Below, one piece after another: positions 25,899-35,056 of a stretch of 64,000 nt of DNA. The notes under the pieces were generated by a model, which was not told the DNA's origin, ran no database searches, and was given only the letters and a program-made list of their open reading frames with translations. Positions within the stretch are counted from its first letter, which is position 1. Every line of letters starts with the position of its first letter. The translations under genes were made by a program, and so were the position numbers. This stretch comes from Nigerium sp. (GTDB lineage Bacteria > Actinomycetota > Actinomycetes > Propionibacteriales > Propionibacteriaceae), in contig JADJTH010000009.1 of the NCBI GenBank assembly GCA_016711325.1, positions 310,001 through 374,000 on the forward strand. The letters run 5' to 3'.

Positions 25899-27755
25899 CT
25901 ACTCCTTCACCAGCGGCAACTTCGTGTCCACGATGTCGTTGCGCGGCTGCACGCCGTAGCGCGGGAGCGCCAGCGACATGAGGTCGCGATAGACGGGACC
26001 CGCCATGCCGAGACCGGCGCCCATCGTATCGGGGCGTCCGATCAGCACGTACACGAGCACCTGCGGATCCTCGACCGGCGCCACCCCGATGATCGAGGCC
26101 ACCTGGCCCTGGTAGCCGGAGCCGTTGCCCGAGATGCGGGCGGTGCCCGTCTTGGTGCCGGTGCGGTAGCCGGCGATGCTCAGCTGCTTGCTGGAGTCCA
26201 TCGTGCGCTGTTCCATCATCTCCACCGTCTGGCGCGAGGCCTCCTCCGAGATCACCCGGTGGGACTCGGGCGGCACGGACGGGGTCCACGTGCCGTTCTC
26301 GCCGACCGCCTTGATCAGGGTCGGCTCGGTGTAGACGCCCCCGTTGGCCACGGCTGCGACGGCGGCCGCCATCTGCACCGCCGTCGTCGACAGTCCGTAG
26401 CCGTACGCCATCGAGTCGGCCTGGTAGGACGGCATGTCCGCCGCCGGCACACTGCCGGCCGCCTCGCCGGGCAGACCGAGGTTCGTCTTGGTGCCGAGGC
26501 CGAAGCTGCGCAGGTAGTCCCGCAGCACGGCGGGCTTCATGGCGCGCGCCGCCGTGATGGCGCCCACGTTCGACGACTTCACCAGGATCCCGCGCGTGGT
26601 GACGTCGACCGCGCCGTGGCGCCAGGCGTCGCTGACGTGATGATCGCCGACCTGGACGGTCTCGCCGATCGCGTAGGTCGTGTCGGGCGTGGTGAGCCCG
26701 GCGTCCAGCAGCGAGGCCATCGTGAGCACCTTCTGCACCGAGCCCGGTTCGTAGGCCGCGGTGATCGCCCGGTTGCCAAGGTTCTCCGTCTTGGCCTTGC
26801 CGAAGTCGTTCGAGTCGAAGGACGGGTAGTTGGCCAGCGACAGCAGTTCGCCGGTCTCGATGTCCATGACGACGGCCACCCCCCAGTTGCCGCCCACTTC
26901 GTCGACGCGCTCGGCGAGCCGGCGTTCGGCCATCCACTGCAGGTCGGGGTCGATCGTGAGCTGGAGGTCCTTGCCGTCGACCGCCGGGGTCAGCGTCTGG
27001 TTGCCGAGCGGGATCTTGCCGTAGGGCGACGTCTCGTAGGTTTCTCGGCCCGGCCGGCCGGCGAGGTCGGACTCCCGGGTGGCCTCGATCCCGAGCAGGC
27101 CCTTGCCCTCGCTCATGCCGCCGACGATGTTGCTGGCGACCGTGCCCATCGGGTAGATCCGGCGCGGGTTGGACTCGCGGAAGACCCCCACGTACCTGCC
27201 CGCGCTCAGTTCGGCGTTCAGCGCCACCCAGGTGGTCGCCGGAAGCTGCTTGGTGAGCAGCACGTAGCGCACGGGCGTCTCGACGCCGTCGGCGTTCGCC
27301 GCGACCACCCGGCGCAGCTTCGCCTCGAGTTCGCCGGGGTCCTCACCCGTGTGCCGGGCGATGATCGACGCCATCTCGGTCGGCGCCACCGCCGCCTTGG
27401 CCTGGTCGGCGGCCCGCATGGCCTCGGGTTCCTTGCCGTTGGTCGCGATCATCGAGGGATCGGCGACGACGTTCACGGTCGCCTCGGTGAGCGCGAGCAC
27501 CTGTCCGTCGCGACCCGTGATCGACCCGCGCTGAGCCGGCACATCGCGCGCCACCGTCATCGAGGCGGCAGCCTGCACGGCCATCGCCTCGGCGCTGACC
27601 ACCTGGATCTGGATCGCGCGCACGGCCAGCACCGAGAACATGATCGCCACGGCCAGCACGAGGATCCGGAGCCGGAACGCGGACGACGCCAGCCTCACCC
27701 GACCCGTCCGGCGCGGACGCCCACCGGGCGTGCGCGTGACCGGCGGCCGGCTCAC
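25899..27755 (-). CDS. ftsI: Septal peptidoglycan transpeptidase (class B PBP, FtsI)
   Basis: A 618-residue class B penicillin-binding protein that cross-links septal peptidoglycan and pairs with FtsW. A basic cytoplasmic tail is followed by a single membrane helix (about 25-48, RILVLAVAIMFSVLAVRAI), the dimerisation domain with RGSITGRDGQVLALT, and the transpeptidase domain with the active serine in EPGSVQKVLTM, KSSNVG and the KTG box in GTKTGTA. The GTG overlaps the ftsL stop (GTGA). Confidence 0.97.
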   Translation of the reverse strand: MSRPPVTRTPGGRPRRTGRVRLASSAFRLRILVLAVAIMFSVLAVRAIQIQVVSAEAMAVQAAASMTVARDVPAQRGSITGRDGQVLALTEATVNVVADPSMIATNGKEPEAMRAADQAKAAVAPTEMASIIARHTGEDPGELEAKLRRVVAANADGVETPVRYVLLTKQLPATTWVALNAELSAGRYVGVFRESNPRRIYPMGTVASNIVGGMSEGKGLLGIEATRESDLAGRPGRETYETSPYGKIPLGNQTLTPAVDGKDLQLTIDPDLQWMAERRLAERVDEVGGNWGVAVVMDIETGELLSLANYPSFDSNDFGKAKTENLGNRAITAAYEPGSVQKVLTMASLLDAGLTTPDTTYAIGETVQVGDHHVSDAWRHGAVDVTTRGILVKSSNVGAITAARAMKPAVLRDYLRSFGLGTKTNLGLPGEAAGSVPAADMPSYQADSMAYGYGLSTTAVQMAAAVAAVANGGVYTEPTLIKAVGENGTWTPSVPPESHRVISEEASRQTVEMMEQRTMDSSKQLSIAGYRTGTKTGTARISGNGSGYQGQVASIIGVAPVEDPQVLVYVLIGRPDTMGAGLGMAGPVYRDLMSLALPRYGVQPRNDIVDTKLPLVKE

Positions 27756-28396
27756 CGTACGACCCCCTCGGCGGCGTCGGCGCCGTCCACGACGGCGACG
27801 TCTGCTTCGGCTCCTTCGGCGGGCAACGCCCCGTCCTGAGGTACGCCGCCCTCGCCCGACGCCGTCCCGACTGCGGGGTCGACCGCCTCCGCGTCCGTCG
27901 CCTGGACGCCGTCCGCGGGCTGCTCGCCGGACTCGACCGCGGTGGGCTTCTCGGCCGGCGGGGTCACCGCGCGCACCTTCAGGCTGGGCATTTCGTCGCC
28001 GCGCACGGGCACGGGGTCTCCGGTGATCGTCCCGGTGGTCACGTCGATGAACACCGCGTTCGGGTTGGGCACCATGCCCAGCTCGGTCGCGCGGCGTCCG
28101 AGTTCGGCGGGGGCGCTCGCGCGGTTGACGCGCGAGGCGAGGTCGGACACCCGGTAGCCGAGCTCGTTGGCGGTGCGCTGGGCGGCCCGCACCTCGAACG
28201 CCTGATTCTGCAGAGCGGTGGTCAGCGCCAGCAGACCCACCATGCCCGCGACGACGACGCAGACGAGCGTGACGGCGAACGCGACCGGGCCCATGCGACG
28301 CGGCGGGCTCGCGATGCCGCGCAGCTTCGGCCGCGCCTGGGTGGCGGCCTCGCCGAGGCGCCTGGGGGCTTGGATGATCGATTCCCAGGCGGTCAT
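27752..28396 (-). CDS. ftsL: Cell division protein FtsL-like
   Basis: A 214-residue bitopic protein in the ftsL position between rsmH and ftsI. Residues about 1-50 are cytoplasmic, PVAFAVTLVCVVVAGMVGLLAL is the membrane helix, and a short leucine-zipper-like coiled coil (about 75-115, QNQAFEVRAAQRTANELGY) follows. The C-terminal 90 residues are an acidic, Ala/Pro-rich tail outside the cell. Family assignment rests mainly on topology and position. The start overlaps rsmH (ATGA). Confidence 0.85.
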   Translation of the reverse strand: MTAWESIIQAPRRLGEAATQARPKLRGIASPPRRMGPVAFAVTLVCVVVAGMVGLLALTTALQNQAFEVRAAQRTANELGYRVSDLASRVNRASAPAELGRRATELGMVPNPNAVFIDVTTGTITGDPVPVRGDEMPSLKVRAVTPPAEKPTAVESGEQPADGVQATDAEAVDPAVGTASGEGGVPQDGALPAEGAEADVAVVDGADAAEGVVR

Positions 28397-29349
28397 GCTG
28401 CTGCCTTCCGTTCGATGACGCGCAGGCGTGCGGACGCCGCCCGGGGGTTGGCGGCCTCCTCCTCTGCGCTGGGGCGTTCGGCGCCTCGGGTGACGAGCTG
28501 GAACCGGGCGCGAAGTTCGGGCGGCACGACCGGCAGGCCGCGCGGCGCCCGGTCGGTGCTGGCGGCGGCGAACGCACGCTTCACCAGGCGGTCCTCCAGC
28601 GAGTGATAGGCGAGCACGGCGAGCCGGCCCGCAGGGGCGAGCGCGTCCAGTGCTGCGGGCAGCAGTCCTTCGAGCGCCTCGAGTTCGCGGTTCACCTCGA
28701 TGCGCAGCGCCTGGAACGTGCGCTTCGCGGGGTGGCCCCCGCTCGCGCGGGCCGCGGCGGGGATGGCCTCGCCTATCACGGCGACGAGGCGTCCGGAGGT
28801 GGTGAACGGTTCGGCCTCGCGCTCGGCGACGATGCGCCGGGCGACGCGGTCGGCGAAGCGCTCCTCGCCGAAGGTGCGCAGGACCCGGGCGAGCGCGCGG
28901 GCGTCGTAGGTGTTGACCACGTCCGCGGCGGTCGGGCCCTCGTGCTGCGTCATCCGCATGTCGAGCGGCGCGTCGACCGAGTAGGCGAAGCCGCGTTCGC
29001 GGCGGTCGATCTGCAGGCTGGACAGGCCGAGGTCCGCCAGGATCGCCTGCACACGCGGGGTGCCGTCCTCGGCGAGCACCTCGGGCAGTTCGTCGTAGAC
29101 GGCCTCGTACAGGGCGACCCGGTCCCCGAAGGGGGCCAGGCGCTCGCGGGCGATGGCGAGCGCGTCGGCGTCGCGGTCGATGCCGACGACGCGGGCGTCC
29201 GGGCATGCCTTCAGGATCGCCTGCGCGTGGCCGGCGAGGCCGAGGGTGCAGTCGACGTAGGTTCCGCCGGCGACGAGCGCGGGCGCGAGCAGGCCGACGA
29301 CGCGCGCGACCATGACGGGTACGTGACCCGTCGCAGTGGGCTGCATCAT
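28393..29349 (-). CDS. rsmH: 16S rRNA (cytosine-1402-N4) methyltransferase
   Basis: RsmH (MraW) methylates C1402 of 16S rRNA using S-adenosylmethionine. The 318-residue protein has HVPVMVARVVGLL, the SAM loop YVDCTLGLAGHAQAIL, ADLGLSSLQID, DMRMTQ and LAYHSLEDRLVKRAF. It is second in the mraZ operon. The 126-bp gap to mraZ contains only a long-range inverted repeat (GCCTTGCGG/CCGCAAGGC). Confidence 0.97.
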   Translation of the reverse strand: MMQPTATGHVPVMVARVVGLLAPALVAGGTYVDCTLGLAGHAQAILKACPDARVVGIDRDADALAIARERLAPFGDRVALYEAVYDELPEVLAEDGTPRVQAILADLGLSSLQIDRRERGFAYSVDAPLDMRMTQHEGPTAADVVNTYDARALARVLRTFGEERFADRVARRIVAEREAEPFTTSGRLVAVIGEAIPAAARASGGHPAKRTFQALRIEVNRELEALEGLLPAALDALAPAGRLAVLAYHSLEDRLVKRAFAAASTDRAPRGLPVVPPELRARFQLVTRGAERPSAEEEAANPRAASARLRVIERKAAA

Positions 29350-29475
29350 CGGCGACTCTCCTCTTCTATGGACGCCTTGCGGCGGGGTTCCGATCCGGGC
29401 GGCTCACCTGGCACCGGGGAAGTGGTGTCAGGGGAGGCCGGCCGGGTCGAAGCCTCACCGCAAGGCGGCGTGCTT

Positions 29476-29916
29476 CTAGGCGCGGGGCTCCGCGCCGGGG
29501 AAGATCTCCTCGTCCATCTGGGCGAATGCCTCGTCCTGGGCGGACTGATACGCCTCCCACGCGGCGAGGTCCCAGACCTCCACGCGGTTGAACGCACCGA
29601 TCACGGCGATCTCCTTGTGCAGCCCCGCGTAGTCCCTGAGGACCGGCGGGATGGTCACGCGTCCCTGCTTGTCGGGTACCTGATCGGAGGCCCCCGAGGC
29701 GAACATGCGCTGGAAGTCGCGGATCCCCCGCAGGGTGGAGGGCCCACTCATCGCCGCCTGCGCCTGCCGCTGGAATTCGTCGACGGAGTAGACCGCGAGG
29801 CAGCGCTCCTGCCCCCGTGCGATCACCAGCCCCTCGCCGAACTCGTCGCGGAATTTCGCCGGGAGGAAGAAGCGCCCCTTGTCGTCGACCTTGGGGAAAT
29901 GGGTGCCCAAGAACAT
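29476..29916 (-). CDS. mraZ: Transcriptional regulator MraZ
   Basis: MraZ is the AbrB-fold repressor at the head of dcw operons and binds repeats in its own promoter. The 146-residue protein has the two SpoVT/AbrB-like halves: MFLGTHFPKVDDKGRFFLPA (1-20) and DKQGRVTIPPVLRDYAG (about 82-98). It ends with an acidic tail. GGGAGGG precedes the ATG. Four GTGGWG direct repeats and an inverted copy lie in its promoter region, which is shared with the divergent MoxR operon. Confidence 0.96.
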   Translation of the reverse strand: MFLGTHFPKVDDKGRFFLPAKFRDEFGEGLVIARGQERCLAVYSVDEFQRQAQAAMSGPSTLRGIRDFQRMFASGASDQVPDKQGRVTIPPVLRDYAGLHKEIAVIGAFNRVEVWDLAAWEAYQSAQDEAFAQMDEEIFPGAEPRA

Positions 29917-29944
29917 GAGAACCCTCCCTTCGGCTGCGCAGATC

Positions 29945-29997
29945 CTCCACTATCCACCACTTTACCCCACCACTCTCCACTTGGGGGAGTGGTGGGG
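29945..29997 (-). promoter_or_regulatory. MraZ-box cluster in mraZ/moxR divergent region
   Basis: On the minus strand GTGGWG occurs at 29980-29975, 29973-29968, 29960-29955 and 29950-29945. A fifth copy faces the other way at 29989-29994, so 29965-29975 and 29987-29997 form an 11-bp inverted repeat. TAAAGT (29959-29964, minus) is a likely -10 for mraZ and lies inside the cluster, as expected for autorepression. Confidence 0.7.
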
Positions 29998-30047
29998 CTC
30001 CGGAACGGCCGGTGACACACCGCCTGCTCGATGCCCGGCGAGCCCGG

Positions 30048-30053
30048 TAGGGT
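30048..30053 (+). promoter_or_regulatory. -10 box of leaderless moxR
   Basis: TAGGGT, 7 nt before the GTG at 30061. It defines the moxR start and places the promoter about 50 bp from the MraZ boxes. Confidence 0.5.
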
Positions 30054-30060
30054 GACCGAC

Positions 30061-31026
30061 GTGACGAACTCCCCCTCTGCCGACGTGCTCGCCGTGACCC
30101 GCCTGGCCGACAGGCTGCGGGCGTCCGTCGGCTCGGTGATCGAGGGCAAGCCCAGCGCGGTCGACATGGCGCTCGTGGCGCTGCTCGCGGGCGGCCACCT
30201 GCTGATCGAAGACGTGCCGGGCGTCGGCAAGACGATGCTGGCGCGCACACTCGCCCGCTCGATCGACTGCTCGGTGCGACGCATCCAGTTCACCGCCGAC
30301 CTGCTGCCCAGCGACATCACCGGCGTGTCGGTGTTCAACCCCCAGAGCCGCGAGTTCGAGTTCAAGCCGGGCGGCGTGTTCGCCACGATCGTGATCGGCG
30401 ACGAGATCAACCGCGCCTCGCCGAAGACGCAGTCGGCCTTGCTGGAGGCGATGGAAGAAGGGCGTGTGTCGGTCGACGGCATCACCCACGACCTGCCCAC
30501 GCCGTTCATGGTGTTCGCCACGCAGAACCCGATCGAGATGCAGGGCACCTATCCCCTGCCCGAGGCGCAACGCGACCGGTTCATGGCGTCCGTCTCGATG
30601 GGCTACCCGAGCCGCGAGGCCGAGGTCGCGATGCTCGAGCATCACGGCGCGGCCAATCCGCTGGACTCGCTGAGCCCGGTCACGGACGCCGCGGGCATCC
30701 TCGAGGCCCGCCGCCAGGTCGCGCGCGTGTACGTGCACGACGCGCTCAAGGAATACATCGTCCGACTGGTCGCGGCGACCCGCACCTCCGACGCCCTGCG
30801 CCTCGGCGCCTCGCCGCGGGCGAGCCTGCAGCTGCTGCGCGCGACCCGGGCCCGGGCGGCGATGAACGGGCGCGGCTATGCGATCCCCGAGGACGCCAGC
30901 ACGCTGACCGGCGCCGTCCTGGGCCACCGCGTCCTGCTCAGCCACCGCGCCCACAGCGCACGGACGAGCACCGCCGAGGTGCTGGCGCGCATCGTGGCGA
31001 CCGTCCCCGCCCCCCAGCGCACGTGA
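30061..31026 (+). CDS. MoxR-family AAA+ ATPase
   Basis: A MoxR chaperone-type ATPase of 321 residues. The Walker A motif is EDVPGVGKTMLA, Walker B is VIGDEINRASPKTQSALLEAM, sensor 1 is FATQNPIE and PLPEAQRDRF is the family signature. MoxR proteins with DUF58 partners are thought to assist maturation of exported or membrane complexes. The GTG at 30061 is favoured over an upstream in-frame ATG because TAGGGT sits seven bases before it. It is the first gene of a three-gene operon divergent from mraZ. Confidence 0.93.
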   Translation: MTNSPSADVLAVTRLADRLRASVGSVIEGKPSAVDMALVALLAGGHLLIEDVPGVGKTMLARTLARSIDCSVRRIQFTADLLPSDITGVSVFNPQSREFEFKPGGVFATIVIGDEINRASPKTQSALLEAMEEGRVSVDGITHDLPTPFMVFATQNPIEMQGTYPLPEAQRDRFMASVSMGYPSREAEVAMLEHHGAANPLDSLSPVTDAAGILEARRQVARVYVHDALKEYIVRLVAATRTSDALRLGASPRASLQLLRATRARAAMNGRGYAIPEDASTLTGAVLGHRVLLSHRAHSARTSTAEVLARIVATVPAPQRT

Positions 31027-32258
31027 GCATGCCTGCCCTACCCGCACCCACGGCTCGTACGCTCGCCTTCGCGGCGGGAGGCGTCGCGCTCCTGCTGCTG
31101 GGCGTGGCGTTCGGCAACCAGGACACGGTCTGGCCGGCGGTGTTCCTGATCGCGCTGCCGTGCGTGGCGTTGCTGCTCGCCCTCGCGACCCGGCCACGGA
31201 TCGCGGTTGAGCGCACCGTCGCTCCCGCGTCGATCCCGGCCGGGGAACCGGCCACGGTCCACCTGCGCAGCACCGCCCGGCGCGCGAGCAGCGTCGGTAC
31301 CGTCGTCGCCGAGGACGACCCGGGCGTCGCGCTCGGCCTGCCGCGGCAGATGCCCGTGGACGCGTCGACGGTGGGCGCCGTGACGGAGGCAACCTACGAG
31401 ATCCGACCGCGGCGGCGCGGCCGTCACACGCTGGACGGCTACCGTTTCCGCTTCGTCGACCTGTTCGGCTTCTGGCTATGGACGCTGCACGTCGCGCATC
31501 CCACGGATCTCGCGGTGACGCCGGCGACCGTCCCCCTGTCGACCACCCGCGCCTCCAGCTACGGCATCACCGGCGAGACGCCGATCCCGCACACGGCGGT
31601 CGCCGGCCCCGACGACGCGATGGTGCGCGAGTACCAGCCGCGCGACGACGTCCGCCGCATCCACTGGCCGTCGACGGCGCACAGCGGCGTGCTCATGGTG
31701 CGCCGCGAGGAGGCCGCCTGGGATCCGACCGCCTGGGTACTGCTCGACTCGCGCGCGGACGTCCTCGGCGCCGACGACGGCGAAGGCGGCGGGCCGCCCG
31801 GATTCGAGACCCTCGTCTCCGCCGCGGCCTCGATCGGCCTGCGGATGCTGGAGGACGGCTTCACCGTCACCCTCGTGGACGCCGAGGGCGCCCACCGGCC
31901 GGTCGTGGCCGAGCATGCCGGCGCGGAGACGTCCTGGCTCGACCCGCTGGTCGATGCCGACATCCACGACGCGTCCGGCCTGAACGAGGCGACGGTCGCG
32001 CTGGCCCAGGCAGGCCCCGAGCAGGTCGTGCTCGCGCTGCTGGGCGGCCTCGACGCCGGCGACGCAGCGTTGCTGATGGCCGCCGACGCTCCCCGCCAGC
32101 GACGCATCGCGTTCGTCCTCAGCCCGGACGCCGCCGCGCGGCCCGCGTTCGACGAGGCGTCCGTCACGTTGTCCGCCCACGGCTGGGACGTCCGCGAACT
32201 GTCGACCTTGGCGGTGCTGCCGCACGCGTGGGCCCTCGAGAACGCGGGAGCACGATGA
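31023..32258 (+). CDS. DUF58 domain protein
   Basis: A 411-residue membrane-anchored DUF58 protein. Two hydrophobic helices lie at about 10-55, then a beta-rich segment, then the DUF58/vWA-like domain with the signature DDVRRIHWPSTAHSG (about 200-215). DUF58 proteins are encoded next to MoxR ATPases and transglutaminase-like proteins; the unit is inferred to act at the cell envelope. The GTG overlaps the moxR stop (GTGA). Confidence 0.88.
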   Translation: MSMPALPAPTARTLAFAAGGVALLLLGVAFGNQDTVWPAVFLIALPCVALLLALATRPRIAVERTVAPASIPAGEPATVHLRSTARRASSVGTVVAEDDPGVALGLPRQMPVDASTVGAVTEATYEIRPRRRGRHTLDGYRFRFVDLFGFWLWTLHVAHPTDLAVTPATVPLSTTRASSYGITGETPIPHTAVAGPDDAMVREYQPRDDVRRIHWPSTAHSGVLMVRREEAAWDPTAWVLLDSRADVLGADDGEGGGPPGFETLVSAAASIGLRMLEDGFTVTLVDAEGAHRPVVAEHAGAETSWLDPLVDADIHDASGLNEATVALAQAGPEQVVLALLGGLDAGDAALLMAADAPRQRRIAFVLSPDAAARPAFDEASVTLSAHGWDVRELSTLAVLPHAWALENAGAR

Positions 32259-34345
32259 GGACGGCCCGGCTGCCCCTCGCGCTGGCCGTCGCCCAGTGCG
32301 CACAACTGCTGCCCTGGCGCGACCTCACCAGCGACACCGGCGCGTTGCCGCTCGCGGCGCTGGCCATCGTGCTGGCAGGCGCGCTGGGCTCGGGCGGCCG
32401 CGCCCTCCGTTGGCACCCCGTCGTCATCGCCGCCGTGCAGACGGCCGGGCTGGTGGGGCTGACCTGGGCCGGGATCGCCGCGCACCACGGTGCGGCCGAC
32501 GCCGCCCAAGGGCTCCGGCTGCTGCCCGCGGGGGTGTCGGTCATCCTCAGCAGCGGTGTGCCGATGCCCCCCCATCCGGGGGTGGCGGCCATCATCGCGC
32601 TGACGGCCGGGCTGCTCGCGATCGTCACGGACGCGCTGGCCGTGTCCGGCGGACGACCCGCGCTGGGCGTCGTGCCCCTGGTCGCGCTGCACCTGGTGAC
32701 CGCGTTCGGGCTCGCCGGCGCGACGCTGTTCTCCGATCTCGTCCTCCTGGCAGCAGGCACGGGGCTCGTGCTGTGGTCGGGCCGGCGCCAGACGGGACGT
32801 GAGGGCGGGCCTACCCGTGCGGTCGGCGCCCTGGCCGCCGCCATCATGACCGCGGGCGCGCTCGGGACGACCTGGCTCGTCGCCCCGCTGCTGCCCACCT
32901 TCGAGCCGCGACCGACGAGCGAGCCGCTGCAGATGAACGACCCGTCGGTCGATCTCAAGCGCAACCTGATCCAGGGCAGCGACGACGTGGTGATCCGCTA
33001 CACGACCGACAACGGCGAGGGCACCTACCTCAAGCTGGCGTCCCTGCCCTCGCTCACGACGCGGGGGTTCGGGCTGGCCGAGGTGCGCGTGGCGACCGGC
33101 CGGATGCCGAATCCGCCTGGCTCGCCTGCCGGCGAGGCACGCACCACGTCGGTGAGCATCGGCGAATTCCGCAGCGAGTGGCTCCCCGTCCCGGCCGTGC
33201 CCACCGCGTTCGAGGCCCCCGGCGAGTGGGGATTCGCGATCGACACGCTCGACGTCATGGCGCTGGCCGGCCCGGCGCGGGGGTCGGCGACCGAGGGGAT
33301 CGAGTACGAGGTGCGCAGTCTCGAGGTGCGCCCGTCCGCCGCCGTGATCGCCGGCGCGAGCGCGAACGCCGCACCCCACCGTGACCTCACGCTGGCGGTC
33401 CCCGACGAGGTCACCGACCGCACGCGGGCACTCGCCCACGAGATCACCGCGGGCGCGTCGACCGCGGGCGCCAGGGCGCAGGCCATCGAGGCCTACCTGC
33501 GCTCTCCGCGGTTCACCTATTCGACGGCGGCGACGACCGGCATCGGCGACGGCCTCGCGACGATCGACGAGTTTCTCTTCCGGTCGCGGGAGGGCTACTG
33601 CGAGCAGTTCGCGGGCGCGATGGCGATCCTGGCCCGCGAGGCCGGCATCCCGAGCCGGCTCGCCGTGGGTTTCGTGCCCGGCAGGCGGGACGGCGACGGC
33701 TGGTCGGTGACCGCACGCGAGATGCACACCTGGCCCGAGCTGTGGCTGGACGGCCTGGGCTGGGTGGCGTTCGAGCCGACTCCCGGGCGGGGCCCGACCG
33801 GCGAGGCCGGCGGCACCGGAGAGCCCTCTCCCGCGCCCGCCGACGAGCAACCGGCCGAGACGGCCCGGCCCGACGACGAAGCCGCGACTCCGACGCCCGA
33901 GGCGCAGGCGCCCGCAGGGGAGACGCCGACGCCGCCCCCCGCGGCGAGCGCGCTGCCGTGGGTGATCGCCGCGATCGCGCTGGCGGTGCTGCTGGCGGGT
34001 GCCGCGGTGCTCGCCCCGCGGTGGACGCGTGCCTACCGTCGCGCCCGGCGGCTGGCCGGCGCCGGCGATCCGCGTCTGGACACGCTGGCCGCCTGGGACG
34101 AGGTGCGCATCGCGGCGGCCAGGGCCGGTGTCGCCTGGCCCGGGAGCTCGCCGCGATTCGTCGCCGAGCGACTGCGCGAGACGGTGGGTGACGACCCCGA
34201 CGCCGCCGCGGCGCTGGAGGCGCTCGCGATCTCGGCGGAGCGCGCGCTGTTCGATCGTCCCGAGAACTACGCGGGCGCGGGCGACTGGCGTGCGGAGGTG
34301 TCCACGATCGTCACGGCCCTGGCACGGCCGCGCCCGACCGGATGA
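32255..34345 (+). CDS. Membrane transglutaminase-like protein (TgpA type)
   Basis: A 696-residue protein: about five or six N-terminal membrane helices (1-220), an extracytoplasmic domain, a transglutaminase-like core (about 385-510), a Pro/Glu-rich linker, one more helix (about 565-590) and a C-terminal DUF4129-like segment. The Cys-His-Asp triad is visible in REGYCEQFAGAMA, EMHTWPELWL and LDGLGWVAFEPTPG, so it looks catalytically competent. ATGA overlaps the DUF58 stop. Substrate is unknown; an envelope protein is the natural guess. Confidence 0.9.
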   Translation: MRTARLPLALAVAQCAQLLPWRDLTSDTGALPLAALAIVLAGALGSGGRALRWHPVVIAAVQTAGLVGLTWAGIAAHHGAADAAQGLRLLPAGVSVILSSGVPMPPHPGVAAIIALTAGLLAIVTDALAVSGGRPALGVVPLVALHLVTAFGLAGATLFSDLVLLAAGTGLVLWSGRRQTGREGGPTRAVGALAAAIMTAGALGTTWLVAPLLPTFEPRPTSEPLQMNDPSVDLKRNLIQGSDDVVIRYTTDNGEGTYLKLASLPSLTTRGFGLAEVRVATGRMPNPPGSPAGEARTTSVSIGEFRSEWLPVPAVPTAFEAPGEWGFAIDTLDVMALAGPARGSATEGIEYEVRSLEVRPSAAVIAGASANAAPHRDLTLAVPDEVTDRTRALAHEITAGASTAGARAQAIEAYLRSPRFTYSTAATTGIGDGLATIDEFLFRSREGYCEQFAGAMAILAREAGIPSRLAVGFVPGRRDGDGWSVTAREMHTWPELWLDGLGWVAFEPTPGRGPTGEAGGTGEPSPAPADEQPAETARPDDEAATPTPEAQAPAGETPTPPPAASALPWVIAAIALAVLLAGAAVLAPRWTRAYRRARRLAGAGDPRLDTLAAWDEVRIAAARAGVAWPGSSPRFVAERLRETVGDDPDAAAALEALAISAERALFDRPENYAGAGDWRAEVSTIVTALARPRPTG

Positions 34346-34407
34346 GGGCCGTGCGCGTCCGGCTCACCGAACGGGGTCGCACGCGCTCGGCGCCGGGACG
34401 GAACCGC

Positions 34408-34764
34408 TCAGAACTCGTCGCTGGGCCGGCGCCGCTCGTCGAACCGGTCGGTGAAGACATCGCGCGGGTCGGGGAAGTGCGCGTCGCCTGCCTGGCCCTC
34501 GACCACTTTCCAGGAGTTGAGCGCCACCACCGTCGAGGCCAGCATGATGACGAAGCCGACGACGCTGACGATCCAGCTGACCTGCATGCCGCCGATGAGC
34601 GCGGCGACGCCGATGAGGAAGCCCACACCCGCGACCGCCGCCCTACGCCGATGGAGCGTGCGCGGATGACCTCCGCGAAGTGTGCTGGCGAGTTTGGGAT
34701 CCTCGGCCGCGAGGGCGGCCTCCAACTGCTCCAGGAGCCGCTGCTCTTGCTCAGAAAGTGCCAT
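34408..34764 (-). CDS. DUF3040 membrane protein
   Basis: An actinobacterial DUF3040 protein of 118 residues. The signature N-terminus is ALSEQEQRLLEQLEAALAAEDPKLASTL, then two adjacent membrane helices (about 40-85) and an acidic C-tail. Function is unknown, but the family is found near mraZ in many actinobacteria, as here. GGGAGGG precedes the ATG. It is convergent with the transglutaminase gene; no clear terminator is visible in the 62-bp gap. Confidence 0.9.
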   Translation of the reverse strand: MALSEQEQRLLEQLEAALAAEDPKLASTLRGGHPRTLHRRRAAVAGVGFLIGVAALIGGMQVSWIVSVVGFVIMLASTVVALNSWKVVEGQAGDAHFPDPRDVFTDRFDERRRPSDEF

Positions 34765-34795
34765 CTCGCCCTCCCTTCATCGGTGGAGCTACGCC

Positions 34796-34820
34796 CTTGT
34801 CCGGACGTGGGACAAGTGTA
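34796..34820 (-). promoter_or_regulatory. DUF3040 promoter with inverted repeat
   Basis: TACACT (34815-34820, minus) is a -10 candidate. CTTGTCC/GGACAAG (34796-34802 and 34810-34816) is a 7-bp inverted repeat spanning the predicted start of transcription, so it could be an operator or a 5' hairpin. Confidence 0.4.
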
Positions 34821-34896
34821 GGCGTCGCGCGACACAAACGGAACCGGAGCTACGGCCGCGAGCCGGTCACCACGCCCCACCGACCGTCCGGATCGC

Positions 34897-34902
34897 TACC
34901 CT
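34897..34902 (+). promoter_or_regulatory. -10 box of leaderless small ORF
   Basis: TACCCT, 7 nt before the ATG at 34910. Confidence 0.5.
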
Positions 34903-34909
34903 GACGCCC

Positions 34910-35056
34910 ATGCAGATGCGTCCCGCCGGGGTGGTCGCCGGCCCGCTGCCCGCCGCGGCCCGGTGGACACCGCGGGCGCTCTCCTCGCGCATCCACGCCG
35001 ACCGGGATCGGCGGAGAGCCCGGCGCGTCGCCCGCCGGAGTCCGGCGCCGCACTGA
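34910..35056 (+). CDS. Small basic protein, coupled to FAD-binding gene
   Basis: A 48-residue, Arg-rich ORF (MQMRPAGVVAGPLPAAAR, then an RDRRRARRVARR tail) that I do not recognise. Support for translation: TACCCT seven bases before its ATG, about 90% G or C at third codon positions, and a stop that overlaps the next start as TGATG. It may be a leader peptide or a genuine small partner of the FAD-binding protein. Confidence 0.45.
   Translation: MQMRPAGVVAGPLPAAARWTPRALSSRIHADRDRRRARRVARRSPAPH

Noticed and set aside
24675..27839. 1054-codon plus-strand frame opposite murE and ftsI
   Set aside because: It spans two well-supported minus-strand genes and reads as Arg/His/Gly-rich shadow sequence.
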